Assembly: GCA_028095005.1 (NCBI GenBank)
Contig: CM051461.1
Location: forward strand, 43,202,812 to 43,266,811
Length of the DNA: 64,000 bases
Direction of reading: 5' to 3'
DNA from: Rhynchospora pubera
Taxonomy: Eukaryota > Streptophyta > Magnoliopsida > Poales > Cyperaceae
Shown piece after piece: positions 49,947-62,973 of the stretch (positions within the stretch are counted from its first letter, which is position 1; every line of letters begins with the position of its first letter). A program made the translations under genes and the position numbers. The notes beneath the pieces were generated by a model. It searched no databases, was not told the origin of the DNA, and worked only from the letters and a program-made list of their open reading frames with translations.

Positions 49947-50860
49947 TCATTTAGTGCGTCACTTACTCTCCTCACTCTCCTCATCCAAAGCTCCCTCTTT
50001 TCCTTCTCACTCACACTCTCTCGTTATTCTTCATGTTCTCTTCTGTTTGTCATCTCTGATCTCCCTCTGTAACTAGTATATTTGTTCACTTTATTCGTTT
50101 AAATGTTCTGTTTATTTATTTATGTAATCATTTTATTCAATTATGAATGATTTTATTTATTTTATTTTATTCAAATTTATATATGCATGTTTAACTTTTT
50201 TATTGGACTTATTTATTGCATCTGTTCATTTTGTTCACTTACATGTTCACTTTGTCTATGTTATATGTTTACTTTTTTTTTCAATTATGAGTTGAATTTA
50301 TTTATTTTGTATTTTGTTAATTGTCAGTGTTTTGTATGTAATAACTTTGTATATTTATATGTTGAGGATTGCTAAAATATTATGCATAGCACGGATGCCT
50401 TTGAAATGTCGCGGTTTTTTCGTCATTATTCTCCTCGAAGGAAATCCTCGAAGAACAATGGGAACATAGCCTTAGATTCACCTCCCTTAAGGTTTCGATC
50501 TCTATGGCGGGTATCTCTCAACACAAGAGAACCCTATAAAGAGTCGCTACTTAGAGAAGTTTCTTAATTTAGCGGGTCCTTTCTTTCCAATAGGCGCAAG
50601 CCCCTATTGTTAATTACCTCGTAGTTGCCTACGAGAACCTCTGATTAAGGGACGTGAAGGGTATTGACGTAATGGGCTAAGAAAAGGGAATTATGGAGTG
50701 CTATTACTTGTCTTAAAGAGGCCTTAATTGAAAGTACCAAACCTAATCGACGGGACCCAATTAAGGACCACTAAACTGCTACTAAAGGACTTTGAGGTTT
50801 AGAAGAGGTTTTCGTTGAAAAGGAACGAATATTCGCTTGGAGTCGTTTTTAAGGAGTTTT
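49947..50860. other. Stretch before the satellite array
   Basis: No gene recognised. From about 50,380 the composition becomes balanced, with few homopolymers up to 52,760, suggesting that one larger unidentified repeat contains the satellite array. Confidence 0.4.
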
Positions 50861-52039
50861 ACAACCTTCGGAGCATTTGGCGCCTTTGAGCGAAAGTTGG
50901 TTCTTTTACAACCCTCGGGACATTTAGCGTCACTTGTGAGAGTTGGTTCTCGGGCCATTTGGCGGCACTTGTGAGAACAAAAGGAAATTTTACAACTTTC
51001 GGGGCATTTGGCGCCTTTGAGCGAAAGTTGGTTCTTTTACAACCCTCGGGACATTTAGCGTCACTTGTGAGAGTTGGTTCTCGGGCCATTTGGCGGCACT
51101 TGTGAGAACAAAAGGAATTTTTACAACCCTCGGGGCATTTGGCGCCTTTGAGCGAAAGTTGGTTCTTTTACAACCCTCGGGACATTTAGCGTCACTTGTG
51201 AGAGTTGGTTCTCGGGCCATTTGGCGGCACTTGTGAGAACAAAAGGAAATTTTACAACTTTCGGGGCATTTGGCGCCTTTGAGCGAAAGTTGGTTCTTTT
51301 ACAACCCTCGGGACATTTAGCGTCACTTGTGAGAGTTGGTTCTCGGGCCATTTGGCGGCACTTGTGAGAACAAAAGGAAATTTTACAACCTTCGGGGCAT
51401 TTAGCGCCTTTGAGCGAAAGTTGGTTCTTTTACAACCCTCGGGACATTTAGCGTCACTTGTGAGAGTTGGTTCTCGGGCCATTTGGCGGCACTTGTGAGA
51501 ACAAAAGGAAATTTTACAACTTTCGGGGCATTTGGCGCCTTTGAGCGAAAGTTGGTTCTTTTACAACCCTCGGGACATTTAGCGTCACTTGTGAGAGTTG
51601 GTTCTCGGGCCATTTGGCGGCACTTGTGAGAACAAAAGGAAATTTTACAACTTTCGGGGCATTTGGCGCCTTTGAGCGAAAGTTGGTTCTTTTACAACCC
51701 TCGGGACATTTAGCGTCACTTGTGAGAGTTGGTTCTCGGGCCATTTGGCGGCACTTGTGAGAACAAAAGGAAATTTTACAACTTTCGGGGCATTTGGCGC
51801 CTTTGAGCGAAAGTTGGTTCTTTTACAACCCTCGGGACATTTAGCGTCACTTGTGAGAGTTGGTTCTCGGGCCATTTGGCGGCACTTGTGAGAACAAAAG
51901 GAAATTTTACAACCTTCGGGGCATTTAGCGCCTTTGAGCGAAAGTTGGTTCTTTTACAACCCTCGGGACATTTGGCGTCACTTGTGAGAGTTGGTTCTCG
52001 GGCCATTTGGCGGCACTTGTGAGAGCAAAAGGAAATGGA
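50861..52039. repeat. 131-bp tandem satellite, nine copies
   Basis: Units start at 50861, 50992, 51123, 51254, 51385, 51516, 51647, 51778 and 51909, an exact 131-bp step, with about 95% or better identity by eye. Each unit consists of three diverged sub-units of about 47, 43 and 41 bp sharing CGGGNCATTT-GCG...TTGTGAG or TTTGAGCG cores. Minus-strand frames of 76 codons recur every 131 bp, but 131 is not a multiple of three and they are a by-product of the repeat. Confidence 0.97.
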
Positions 52040-54333
52040 ATTCTTTGGATGAGGGGACCCGTAAGAATTCTATTTCTAAGTCATATAAGGTCGATCTCAA
52101 CCTTAAAGAGGGACTTTTCCTCGAAACGAAGAGGTTTCGGTTTTGACTTTGGGTTTCGCGTTTATACTTTTAATTTTGATGTTTCACTTGAGATTTTGGT
52201 GATTTTTATTCACTCTGGCCTTTTGAATCTTTGACGTTTAACAACTCCTTTCTATTTGGAGAATATCACACTTGAAACCATCTGTATATTTGAAAGTATT
52301 CAAATTCCATTGAAAAGATATTTAGTAGTGTTGACTTGTTTTGACTTTTCATATTTATGAAAATACGTTTATGTTCGAAAGTTCTTGGTTTTGAAGATAT
52401 CATATTTGAAGTTTTTATCTCAAAAGTACTTAATTTCAATTTAGAATTTTATAAACGGTTTATTAATTTTCTAATATTTATAAAATTTATTTAAAGTGAA
52501 AATACTTTTAAAAAAAAAGGCCGCTACTTTGACACAATTTTATATCAAAGTATCAGTGAATTTGGTTTATTTAGATCTTTAGAATTTTATGGATATTTTA
52601 TTGGTATTTTTCTGAGTTTCATACTATTTTTATCGAATTTTTAAAGTTTCTATTTAATTTAGTGAATTTTGATTGGTCCACGTAAGCCAAAGGATTGAAG
52701 CGGTTGCTGACTGGGCCTAATCTGGCGTTGACTGGAGCTGATTTGAGTTGCTGACGTCAGAGTGTCATGGGGGAGGCGCTGTCATTCTAAACGTGTCTCG
52801 TATAACGGGTTATTGCAAAGTCGGTGATCCACATCACATAGTCTGACCACAGAGAATCTAGTGACGATACGGCGCTAAGGAACAATTGAAAGAGGCGGGT
52901 TTTATTTCTCGTGAACAGGTTCGCAAAATAACGAGTTTAGATCCGTTAACTTCTCCGGTCACTATAGCTCGTCGGCAGGGGTTCTATGGCATCGCAAGAG
53001 AGAGGAGAACACGATGTTGGGCTCCGTTTTGGTCACGTTGCCTTCACTTGGTGAGAATACCAAGCACTGATATGGTGACAAGATAGTTATTCAATTAGGT
53101 CCTCATAACTTTCATTTTACGTTTTCTGATGATCACCGTTGTTATAGTTGACAAAACTAGCTTTGTTAAATCCACAATGGTGAGGAGGGTACAAGGGTAT
53201 GTTCAATTGAAGCTGCATTGATTCAATTTTGTGGGGGAACCATGTACTGGTACAGTGGTACCATTTTGGTACTCAAAGATATAATGAGGAGTTCCAGATT
53301 TTATTTAACTTATGCTAAACTTGCTTCATTTTCACCTAATTTCGTGTACATATGTGTTAGTATTTTAATTTTACTATTTAATATTTCTTTGGTGAAGTTA
53401 GTTTGATTATGATTCCGAAACAGTACTTCTTATCTCTTTTTTTTCTTTTTGGTTATATGAATGTAACAGTCTAGCTTCACCTATAAACTTAATCCTTTCA
53501 TCATATTAACGGGGTACGTACCTCACTCAGGCTGCTATTGACACATAACTATTACTTCTTATACATGTCCTCGGTGCTAATTTATTTACATATTTCAAAT
53601 ATATTCATTGGCATGCTAATAATGCAACTCCTTAATGCGGAAACACTTAATGGCCAATAATCACCAAAAGATCCCATACACATCTCGATCTTTTCAATAT
53701 CTCGGCAAGAAGATTATGTCATACTAAGGTTTCGGCTTGAGTGAACATAAAGAAATAATAACGCTTAAAACTTAAGATAAGACAACATTTCACTTTATCA
53801 CTTTTGGAGGATAATAACTATAAGACATCCCTGGCACCTGACAGCAGTTCATTGAAGTTTATACCAGTAAACTACTTATAACACAGGGAACATTTGTAAT
53901 GAAGTCCAACAAGCTTTGATTATCACGCTCAGTCATTGTCAATTCATAGACCTTTCCCCTAGTTTAGGCAATTCGATTTAAGAGATTTATGTAACCATCC
54001 ATTACAATTCAGAGTTCATATGTCAGGTCATATTTTTAGATGTTTCAGACAAGAAAGTTACATCAAGGTCCAAGAAACTGCAAGTATCCCTTACTGCCAT
54101 TATAGTTCACCTTGCAAGGCATTGACTTAACTTGTTTTATTAAATTAAGGTTCAGGAACAGCTTTACTTGTATGACTCCCACACTAATACCTCTTTAAAT
54201 GCTGGTTTTAAGCATTTTGGTCCAAAATTGCATACAATTTTGATTCTAATGGAATTTCGGCAGCATTTCAGTTTGTTGTCAATGGACATGGTTTCCCTCC
54301 CCATGGCTCAAGGCCATTGGAAAAGAAAGCTAC
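52040..54333. other. Region between the satellite and the inverted repeat
   Basis: No gene supported. A 66-codon frame at 52886-53086 has balanced composition but no motif that I recognise. The rest is AT-rich. Confidence 0.4.
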
Positions 54334-54911
54334 CTGGAACTGGAGAGACTCCAGTCGAGGTAAAGAAAGCCAGGGACTGAGGAAACCACAGCCGAGGCAT
54401 TGTGCAAACCAGGGACAGGAGAGATCTCCAACCGAGGCGTGTTATTGTGTGTGTGAGAAGGGAAAGAAGAAAAGAAAGGCAGATAGATAAGAAAAAGTCA
54501 GATCAAGGTACTCAACAAAGCTTCAATTTCATTCAAGAAACACCATGAGACCTTAAGTAACAGCTGCACATAACAAATCGGATCCAAGGTTTCAAAGATC
54601 ACAAATTTCTTGATCAAAACTCGAACTCACGTTACAAACTTACTCTTTGCCTCTGCCTCTTACCTTTCTTTCAATTACAATCTGAAGAATCGTCTAGATA
54701 TCGCCTAATTTCATTCTTCTAAGCTTGCTCTACAACTGTTTGTAGAAATGCCTATTACAATTTTCTATCTAATTTCTTGAAAGGAACTGTTTATACTACT
54801 GTGTGTGTGTTTCTATGCGTGGTAGGGGATTAGAGAAGAAAGAAAGATGTATAGAGGTGTGTTTCTTCCTAGCCGTCCTGTGTCTCCCCTCTCTTCAATC
54901 TTTTTAGCCAT

Positions 54912-54920
54912 CTATTTATA
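54912..54920 (-). promoter_or_regulatory. Candidate minus-strand TATA box
   Basis: TATAAATAG on the minus strand, followed by a purine-rich leader-like sequence, in divergent orientation to the PMD gene. It may be the promoter of an unrecognised LTR or transcript reaching back to about 54,130. Confidence 0.35.
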
Positions 54921-56209
54921 GGCATGGTTTAGGGTCTAGAAACTTCAATTGGTGTAACCGTCGACTTGATCTCGTCCCTCCATTCCAGAGCACACGGATC
55001 GCCCCTTCATCTGACGGCCCTGGTGATGCCAGTCTGTGTTTCTTCCTCCTGGTCAACGAATTGGGTAGCTTGCTTTGACCATGGTGGTTACAGATTTGTT
55101 ACATCTCACTTAATCTCGTCCTTCGGTTTTGAGTCCCACGGATCGCCACATGATCCAACGCTCTTCCTTGCGTTACACCTTCGAGTACTTCTAGAAGGTG
55201 CATTGAACCAAATTAGCTGGGAGGATGGAGGCCGTTACCCTCGACTGCGATGCCTCTCTCCCCTTTTCTATTTCGCAGTTTCTCCCTTTTTTTTTTTGAG
55301 AGAGACGAGCGTTTCGCCTCTGGGTCCCAGAAGTCAGCGGGAGAAAGATGATGGGGGCCATCTGTCAGTTTTAATGAGACTCAATGCAGCGCTTCTTCAC
55401 TCGCGTTTAGGTGCTCTTGGTTCACCGTACACCGCGCACATAGCTTCTTTTTTTTACTGCATGCGGCTCGTGAAATCAGCTCATTCGGAACATTTCCTTT
55501 TACAGAGGGAAAGAATGGTTTGAATTTCGTTTTCTATTTTCTCAATTGCCAACAGAAATGGAGGGTGCCATTTCCTGCATATTTCATTTGTTTTCTTGTG
55601 CTATTCATGATTTCTAACATACTCTCCTTCATTTCCCTGGTCCTAATTGCTTCATTTATCACATTTTTCTATGCTTCAACAAATGCCCCCACCAAAGAAT
55701 ATTGGGATGGATTGATTTATCATACAAGAGCAATGTTCTTTGGTGCATATTTTTTTCCTCAGCTTGCTCCGTACTCAACTTCACCATTTTGTCCATCAGT
55801 TCTAGCTCTTTTGACTGTACCATTGCATCACAGGGCTTCTGTAGAGTATTGACAAAATTTCTTTCCACACGCAAGCCTTTTCAGTTTCCAATTTGTACCC
55901 TCTCTCATCCAATACAGCTAACGTTCCCCTGGGGTGTATTTCATTTGGACCCGGTGCATCTTCTTTGCTTCCACTGACAATCCTTTGGTCCACACATTCT
56001 TCACTTCTCCTATTCACGCTGGTCCCCATTTCTTTTCAGATGCGTTTCAGCAGGGAAGGTCACGCATTCTCTCCCTTTTGTGGGACCCAGATATCAGCGA
56101 CTCATCATTTTTTCTGCTACACACTTTCTCATTTGACATTTGTCCACAAAGGAACACCTATCTTCCTCATTTTGTCACGACATTACTGGTAAAGCCCTAG
56201 CACAGCTCC

Positions 56210-56217
56210 TATATATA
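56210..56217 (+). promoter_or_regulatory. Candidate TATA box of the PMD gene
   Basis: TATATATA. It is followed by a short leader that could be spliced from about 56284 (TTTG before GTGAGC) to about 57515 (after TTGTAG), leaving the start codon at 57599. The 1.2-kb leader intron is inferred from splice sites only. Confidence 0.4.
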
Positions 56218-57598
56218 CGATATTTTCGTTGATTTTTGACTGCCATTTTTCATTGCAACTTAGCTGCCTCCTTTCTCAATTTTGGTGAGCATGCTCTTCT
56301 TCTTATTCTGCTCATCATTCTTCTTTTCATGGGTCTCATTCTTCTCTCTTCCTTTGCTCAGTTTTTAGAATTTCAGAGAACTCAGATTTGTTTCTCACTT
56401 CTTTTCCTTTCCTCATCTTCTTTGGTTTCCATGCTATCATCCAGATCTCGACTGGAGATTCTGCAGTTCCTGATTTCAAACCAGATTCCATTTTGCTTAA
56501 TTCACCAATCTGGTTCTATAAAGCGTGGAGCTTTGTTGCTTTTAGGCATAGAAATATGGTCAAATGTATGAAGCCGAGGTCTTTTGAGGTTTCTGTACTT
56601 TAATTCGTTTGGTCGGGGGTTTTAGCTGTTGATTTCAGTATATTGTGCCGCCTAGATCTCGATTGGACACTCTCCAACTCTTGATCATTGAACCAGCCAT
56701 TGTCCATCCAATTTATGCATTTTGAGCTTGCAAAGCACACAACTTTATCATCTGAAGGCATATTAGTTTGCAGATCTGTTTGTCCCATGGTGCTCGTCAG
56801 CTTCATCTAATTGTTCATTCATTGTATGACTTTCAAACCATGGTCTTTACACTTCTTCAATCGGCCACTTTATTTAATTTGCCTAATTTTGCCCAATTTA
56901 TTTGTCTCGGCTGAGGTCTCCTCTGTCCCTGACTTATTGTTCTGCCTCGGCTGGATACTCTCCAGTCCCTGGTTTCTTTCATCTCGACCAGAGTCTCTCT
57001 GGCTCCAGATGGCGCTCACATCCCTCTTTCAACCCATGATGTGTTTGATTGAGGTGTTTGTGGCATACTGCACTAGCCTTCAGAGGCGTTATGCTGCCCA
57101 ATTTTCTCCAGGTTCCGTCATAGGCTTGTAGTGTCGCAGTTTATTTGCTAATTATTATGGATAAAGGTTGGTGAAGGAAGTAATTTCCATGACAGATCAT
57201 ACTTGCCTCGGTTGTATTAAGGTTTCGTTGCATTGGTAGGAGAAGAAAACGCAAATAGATACACTGTGTTTTAGTCTCTGTAATGGTTTGTTTGATGGGC
57301 TTCCATGGGCCAGTTTTTTCTTTTGGCCTGTCACATCTCCTAACCCGACGGCCTCTTTTTTTTTAACGGGCCAATATAATCTATGCGTCTTGGGCCACTT
57401 TCACCATCATTATTTTTTTCTTGGGCCGCCTTATACTTTATTATTTTTAGCCCAACTAACCTTACGCATGCTGTATTTAATTTTAATAATTGCTCATTTT
57501 GTTTTTGCTTGTAGCTTCAGGTCATCCTGAGATTTTCGCTCGGTAATTCTTTGTTTCCCTCTTTTCTCCTGTGCTTCTTCATCTTATTGTCACTTTTC

Positions 57599-60500
57599 AT
57601 GGCTCGTTGGGAGCGTCCTTCAAATTTACCAATTAATAGGCCTTCTGAGTCTGAAATCGAGGCTTTTATTCATGACAATGACCCCCATAATCGGTTCCCT
57701 GAGCAACACCCTGACTGGCGAAATGAAATGCTCGTGGGTCGAGATTTCTCTTCTGGTAGAATACCTCGTCATCCTCCTACCCGTTTCATCTTTCCTGACA
57801 TACCTTCAACTCTTTTTCCTGTGTGTAACCCTTTAACTGAGGACATCACAACTGGACTTTATACCCACTTCCCTCAAAGGCAACGAGTCATGCAATCTGG
57901 GCCTCGTTCTGCTACTAGAACTTTCCGTGCTGCTGAAGAGCGTGGCACCGATACGGGTGTCGTATCTATTCTTAACCCAACCACTGGTGAGATGATTTAC
58001 CCTGCTGTGCACCTGCCTGGCGCCGCTATGATTTCTGGGGATATGGAACCCTGGTCTTCTACTGCCAGTATGATTCGTAGCCCTCTTCGTCTTGAGCGTG
58101 GTCAAACTGAATGGATCATGTTCTGTTTGCGCCGTTATCGCTCTCTTTTATGTGAGGCGGGGGTTTTCAAGGCAATTATTCCTACTTTATTCTGTTATAA
58201 GCCCAATGGACCTGTCTTCAAAGCCTTTATGAGCAATTGGAATTATCCAAACAATACACTGTTCACTGAAGATCGTCCAATGACTCTTCTCCTTCACGAA
58301 CTTAAGGCAATAACTGGGCTTTCAGTTTATGGGGACCCCTATGAAGAGTACTCTCCTATCGATTCTGAACTCTTTGGGATGCATCCTAGCGGGGAATGGA
58401 AGTACCGCCACGCGGTGAGGCAAGTTTTTGAGATATATGATGGGCTTTCCGCTGAGCGATACCGGAGAAAAAGCGGACCCAAAGTGCCTTTGTCTACCTG
58501 GGTGAATTATTTCACTGACTTATCAGAACGATCCAGCGGCTGGCCTAAACCGCACATTCTGACCATGCGATTATTGAGAGGGGACGACCCTAGACCTCAA
58601 TTGAGCCAAATGACTTCTAGGTGTAAGAAGATTGGTGATGAAGTCATGCTAACCGCTTTCTTAGCATGGTGGCTTTGCTATTTTGCTTTCCCGTCTACGG
58701 GTCACATCAGGCCAGAAACCTTTGTAATGGCAAATGCCATGGCTTGTGGTAAACGCCTTGTGTTGGCCAAGCCGGTTTTGGCTAATTTGTTTAGGTCACT
58801 TCGCCAAATTGCTTCTTCCCATGACCCATCTTTTGTTCCAGCGGTGGTTCCTTTCCATTATCTCTTTGGGTGGTTGAGATCCTATTGGCCTCGCATCTAT
58901 GATCCTCCCATCCTATCACAGTCTTTGGCGGTCCATCTCCCTTCGATGATGGCCCTTGCTCATGTAAATCCCGCGGAGTGCCCTGATCCCTGGAAAGCTC
59001 ACTCATTCTTCATTCGGAGTAGAGATACTCGTGACAAGGCCCGCGTGTTTGGGCCTGGTTTCTTGTATGATCATTATCAACCCAAGGTGATAGATTCTCC
59101 TTCTCCTTCTCCTGGGCAATTTCCCCTTTTGGAAGACTCTTATCTCAAAGTTGAGCTACTTATTAGTTCCAGGGAGGGCCTCCTTTGTTATCGTTCAGGA
59201 GATAATTTAGTAGCTGAGCCATATTGTCCTTCCTTTGCGGCTCACCAGTTTGGCTACGACCAGTACATCCCTCGCACACTGATCCCTCCTGCTTGTGATT
59301 TCTTGGAGCCTACTTTGGATGCTCATGCTCTCATTTGGCACGCTTATCTTCGTTTAGGCACGGGTGATATATTGGACGTACCTCTTCCTACTCGAGCGGG
59401 TGTGGTTACTGCACGGGCTTTCAGATGGTACACCAGTTTAGCTGAATCGTTCCACGAACGCCTTCAAGAGGAAGTTATCAGGAGAGTTTACCCAACTCAT
59501 GGCCAAGAGCCTCGCGCCCACAATCGTTCTCCTTGGGGTCCCCGTCAGCCTATAGATTTTCGTGGTATTGATGCTCCCCTTCGTTATCCTTCTGCTTCTC
59601 GTTCAGTCCCTATGCCTCCACCCGTTAGTGTGGCCTCAGGTTTGTTTCCTTGTATTTTCCACTCTGATTCTTTGCTTGTGCAAGTTTTCCGTGTGTTGAC
59701 TCACGGCTTGTTTACACTTTTAGGGCCCCTTTCTTCTTCTTCAACGGACATGCCTCCTTCCTCCAAAGTTAGCCAACCTTTTCATGATGGTGAAGCTCTT
59801 CATCGCTTATTGGTTGAAATTTTTGGTGAGGGTATGTCTCACACTCCATTCTCACTTATTATTTAGTTTACCTCCTGCCTCGCTCCACATTTCTTCATAC
59901 TTTGTCCTGGATTTTATCATATTTCAGATATTGATGAAACATTAGACGGGATTGCCCAAATGATTGATGAAGTCGAGGCCAAGAGTAAAGCCTCCTCTAA
60001 AGTGACTGGTACTGAGAAGCTCAAGGAGCTGGCCTCGGACAGTGATGAAGAAGTAGATGAAATCATTGACTGTGAGCCTTTGGAGGAGGCTCCTGTAGTG
60101 AATTATCAGAAACCACCTGCAGATATGGGGGCTTTTGAAGAAGGGTCTTCAAGTGAACCTGTGGATGATCCTCCTGTAGAATTCATGAATGCAATCCCAG
60201 TAGTAGATCTTGAGATGACTCATGCCAATGATCCTGTGGAGGAGGCGATTTTGGACCCAGTTCAGAATGTTATTTTTCCCGAACCTGCCTGGGGTGTCCT
60301 ACTTGCTATTGAGGCTCCCAATGAGAACGCCTTCGGCGATTTTGCCATTGTGACCGCAGAGACTATAGCGGAAGCTCTTCAAAAATTGTGGGAGTTGAGT
60401 CAGGCTACTGGTGCTATGTTCATCCCTTTTAATCCTGCTTGGTTAACAGGCATTCCTCTAGGCGTGCATGTCCCTGCTTTCAGAACCTTGATGAATGACC

Positions 60501-60958
60501 ACATCTCTCCTTGTTGTGATGCCCTTTCCAAACTGACAGAAGCTTCGCTGAATGGTTACTATGATTCTCCCCTGTCTGCCCAGTCCGTATATGCTCATGA
60601 GCGGCTTACTATTGCCAATTCTATCAGTGACCTGCTGCTTCAGCAACATGAAACCAATCTTCTCATTTCTTGGACTATGACCAGGATTGATTCTTTATGG
60701 GTCACTCGTGAGGATGTTTCTGCTCTTAACCATATGAGGAGGGAATTGAGAGGGCTTCGCGACCGGGCTAGGGCAATCTCTACTCGCTTGGCAAGTCTCA
60801 CAGATTCTTTTCAAATTGCCTCTCAACGCTATCAGGCTGCTATTGATCAAGTTGCTTCTTCTCACCACGAATTTGCCTCACGTGTCCAAGCAGTTAATGT
60901 TCATTATCATCAAATCTTGGCACAATTAGAAGCAATCCGAGAGTCTTTCGCCTTTTAG
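57599..60958 (+). CDS. Plant mobile domain (PMD) protein with acidic linker and coiled-coil tail
   Basis: Three exons: 57599-59639, 59724-59831 and 59928-60958, with phase-1 GT-AG introns of 84 and 96 bp, giving 1,059 residues. The start is the ATG opening MARWERPSNLP; the frame upstream of it is hydrophobic leader. Residues about 170-455 match the aminotransferase-like plant mobile domain: LLHELKAITGLSVYGDP, LTAFLAWWLCYFAFPS, IRPETFVMANAMACGKR and FHYLFGWLRSYW. Then come an acidic linker (SDSDEEVDEIIDCEPLEE) and a C-terminal helical region (LRGLRDRARAISTRLASLTD). PMD proteins occur as host genes (MAIN/MAIL group, meristem maintenance and silencing) and inside Mutator- and Gypsy-type transposons; which applies here is open. 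No transposase is nearby. All exons are intact. Confidence 0.8.
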
Positions 60959-61252
60959 GATTACAAGCCTCTCTTCCTCCTTCATTTGTAGTTGTTTTAG
61001 GATTGGTTGTTAGCGGGGCTTGTATTAGTCATGAGTGTCAGCTCTTGTATCTTTCTTTTCCAATTGTTTCTTCTTTCTTCCTGTTTTTTTATTAAGTCTA
61101 GGTTGAGGATGTTTGTATGAACTCTTGATATTTGCTTTGTTGATGGAATGGAATTTATATGCCTCATATCCTGGTTTTACTTTCTACTTCTCCAATCAAT
61201 TTTGATGCAATTTTCCCTATGCCTCTTTCTTTATTTTGCAGTTTAGGTCTCC

Positions 61253-62131
61253 ATGGATAGCCCGCTTGGACCCTTGCCCTATGAAGGTGAAGACGGACTC
61301 TCAGAGTCTAGTGATTCCCCTCGTCATGAGAATCATGTGGCTGGCATTCAAGAATTCCTACGCACTCCAAGTCCCCCACCCTTTTCTGGGGGTAAAACCT
61401 TTTTACTTCTTTCCTTTTCTTCCTTCTTCCCCTTTTTAATCACCCCATAACTTTCTTCGTCTTCTCCCCTTTTAGCCATTACAGTGGTCGGTCTGAGAGA
61501 TGCCTTGTTTGCCCTGCGTCTCGCTTGCCGTGGTACTCCTCTTGTGCTTCCTTCTATCTATGATAGGCTTTTTGATGGAGTTTCCCTAGAGCTTCACTCT
61601 AATCGAAGGGTTGCTGCTCAAGTGCTTTCTCTTATTGGCGAGTGCCGAGGGTTGCTGACTTCGCTCAGGTGGGGTTATTTGGATCAGGAATATGCTGTCA
61701 GAGGTCGTCACCTTAACTCCTGTCTCCAGACTCTGAGCAACACCTTTGACACCCTCACAGAACTCAACACCCAGTATCGTCTCTTCTGCCAGCGTGCTGT
61801 TGCCTCTACTACTGAGTGGGTGGTGGCTCGTCGGGCTGCACCTTCTTCTTCCATTCGTCACATTGATGCTGGGCGTTGGGAATCAGACTTGGCATTTATT
61901 CGTGCCGAGCTCTTGGGGATTCAGTCCCAATTAACTTTATGGTCTGGTCACTACACGGATGCATGGAACCGTTGTGTGGAAGCTTTTAGGCACTTGTATC
62001 ACTTTCGTGATGAAGAAGAAAGGAGGATGAATGCCATCCATTCCTGCTACAGGCAAATTATCCACATCATCAATGAGGCAAAGAGTAGGTCTTATCTGCA
62101 TAGGAGGGAGGCTGCTCTGATAGGAGGATAG
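61253..62131 (+). CDS. Coiled-coil protein resembling the tail of the upstream PMD protein
   Basis: Two exons: 61253-61391 and 61476-62131, with an 84-bp phase-1 intron (GTAAAA...TTTTAG), giving 264 residues. The protein starts MDSPLGPLPYEGEDGLSE, is Ser/Pro/acidic for 45 residues, then enters AITVVGLRDALFALRLACRG and long helices ending REAALIGG. Length, pattern and the AI-V-x(5)-AL--L entry resemble the PMD gene's last exon (FAIVTAETIAEALQKLWELS), suggesting a duplicated tail without the PMD domain. The ATG is preceded by a TTTTGCAG acceptor, so a leader exon or an alternative 3' exon of the PMD gene is possible. The function is unknown. Confidence 0.6.
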
Positions 62132-62880
62132 TGAAGGATAGTGAATATCGCTTGGTCGGAGTTTGGGGCTAAGTATCAAGGGTTTAGTGCTAGCCTTGTA
62201 TCTTTTATCGCTTTCTGCTGTGTTTTGCTTTCTTAGGCTCAACATCTTAGGTTTTATGTTGGCCTTGTATCCCTTTTGTGCTGAATGCCTGACTTGTTTT
62301 GTTTGGCTTTATAGAAATTTGGTGTTTTTGCCTGATGATATTTTGGTTTAGCTTTGTGCCCGACTGAGCTCTTGCGCTCGGGGTTCCCTTGCGTTCTTGC
62401 TTGCGAAGCAACAAGTAACTTTTCTCTCCTAACGAGTACTTCGTCATTCTTGTGCCTGATTGAGCTTCCGCGCTCAAGGTTTCTCTTTATCTTTTCGAGA
62501 CTTGAGTAGTCTTATTCTCGCCTCGATTTCTTTTAAGAGATATGGGAATTTGGCCCATACTCAATTCTTCTTCTTACTTCTCTTGGGATCTCGAACGCAC
62601 ATAGATCCATTCCTCAATTTAGGTTAGGGTATTTTGGCCCACTCCTGTATTTCCTTGGGCCTGAACCTACATGGACCTTGATCCAACTTTGGCTTTGCTT
62701 TTCTGACATCAGCCTTGAACGCTTCCGCTTCTTCTACACCTTCTTGACTTCATACTGTTCCTTTTCAAGCACTACCTCGAACGGTTTTATTCCCCACTTC
62801 TTACCACTACGGCCTTTGCTTTCTCACGTGTTTACACGTTCGCCATTAACTCCAAATTGCAACCTTTCCTCTACCATGCC
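62132..62880 (+). other. Spacer between the second and third cluster genes
   Basis: T-rich, with two direct repeat pairs: TTGTGCC-GA-TGAGCT...GCGCTC (62351-62378 and 62452-62479) and a GGTTT...GCCTTGTATC pair (about 62180 and 62250). It is probably 3' UTR and promoter of the flanking genes. Confidence 0.4.
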
Positions 62881-62888
62881 TATATAAG
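62881..62888 (+). promoter_or_regulatory. TATA box of the third cluster gene
   Basis: TATATAAG lies 93 bases before the ATG at 62974, which sits in a good context (GCCACCATGTC). Confidence 0.65.
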
Positions 62889-62973
62889 CGCACCTTTGCT
62901 TCTTCTTTTCTCACATTCAAGCTTCTCGCAGTCTTTCTTCTTTCTTACACAAAATCCCCAATTTATTGCCACC

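Larger units (their letters stand above)
54334..57010. repeat. Inverted repeat flanking a 2.5-kb segment upstream of the PMD gene
   Basis: 54334-54440 (ACTCCAGTCGAGG, CCAGGGACTGAGG, CACAGCCGAGGC) matches the reverse complement of 56903-57010 (GCCTCGGCTGGATACTCTCC, CCTCGGCTGAGG). Each arm holds two or three imperfect 45-bp repeats, and further relatives occur at 56445-56475 and 56655-56685. No TSD was found. The segment between has no convincing gene. Confidence 0.55.

Noticed and set aside
50859..52006. Repeated 76-codon minus-strand frames
   Set aside because: They are an effect of the 131-bp satellite; the unit is not a multiple of three and the peptide has no known motif.
50861..52039. 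CRISPR-like array
   Set aside because: Units are contiguous near-identical 131-mers without variable spacers, in a plant genome.
54966..55523. 185-codon plus-strand frame
   Set aside because: No motif and no splice or start context; it contains an imperfect direct repeat (CACGGATCGCC) and looks non-coding.
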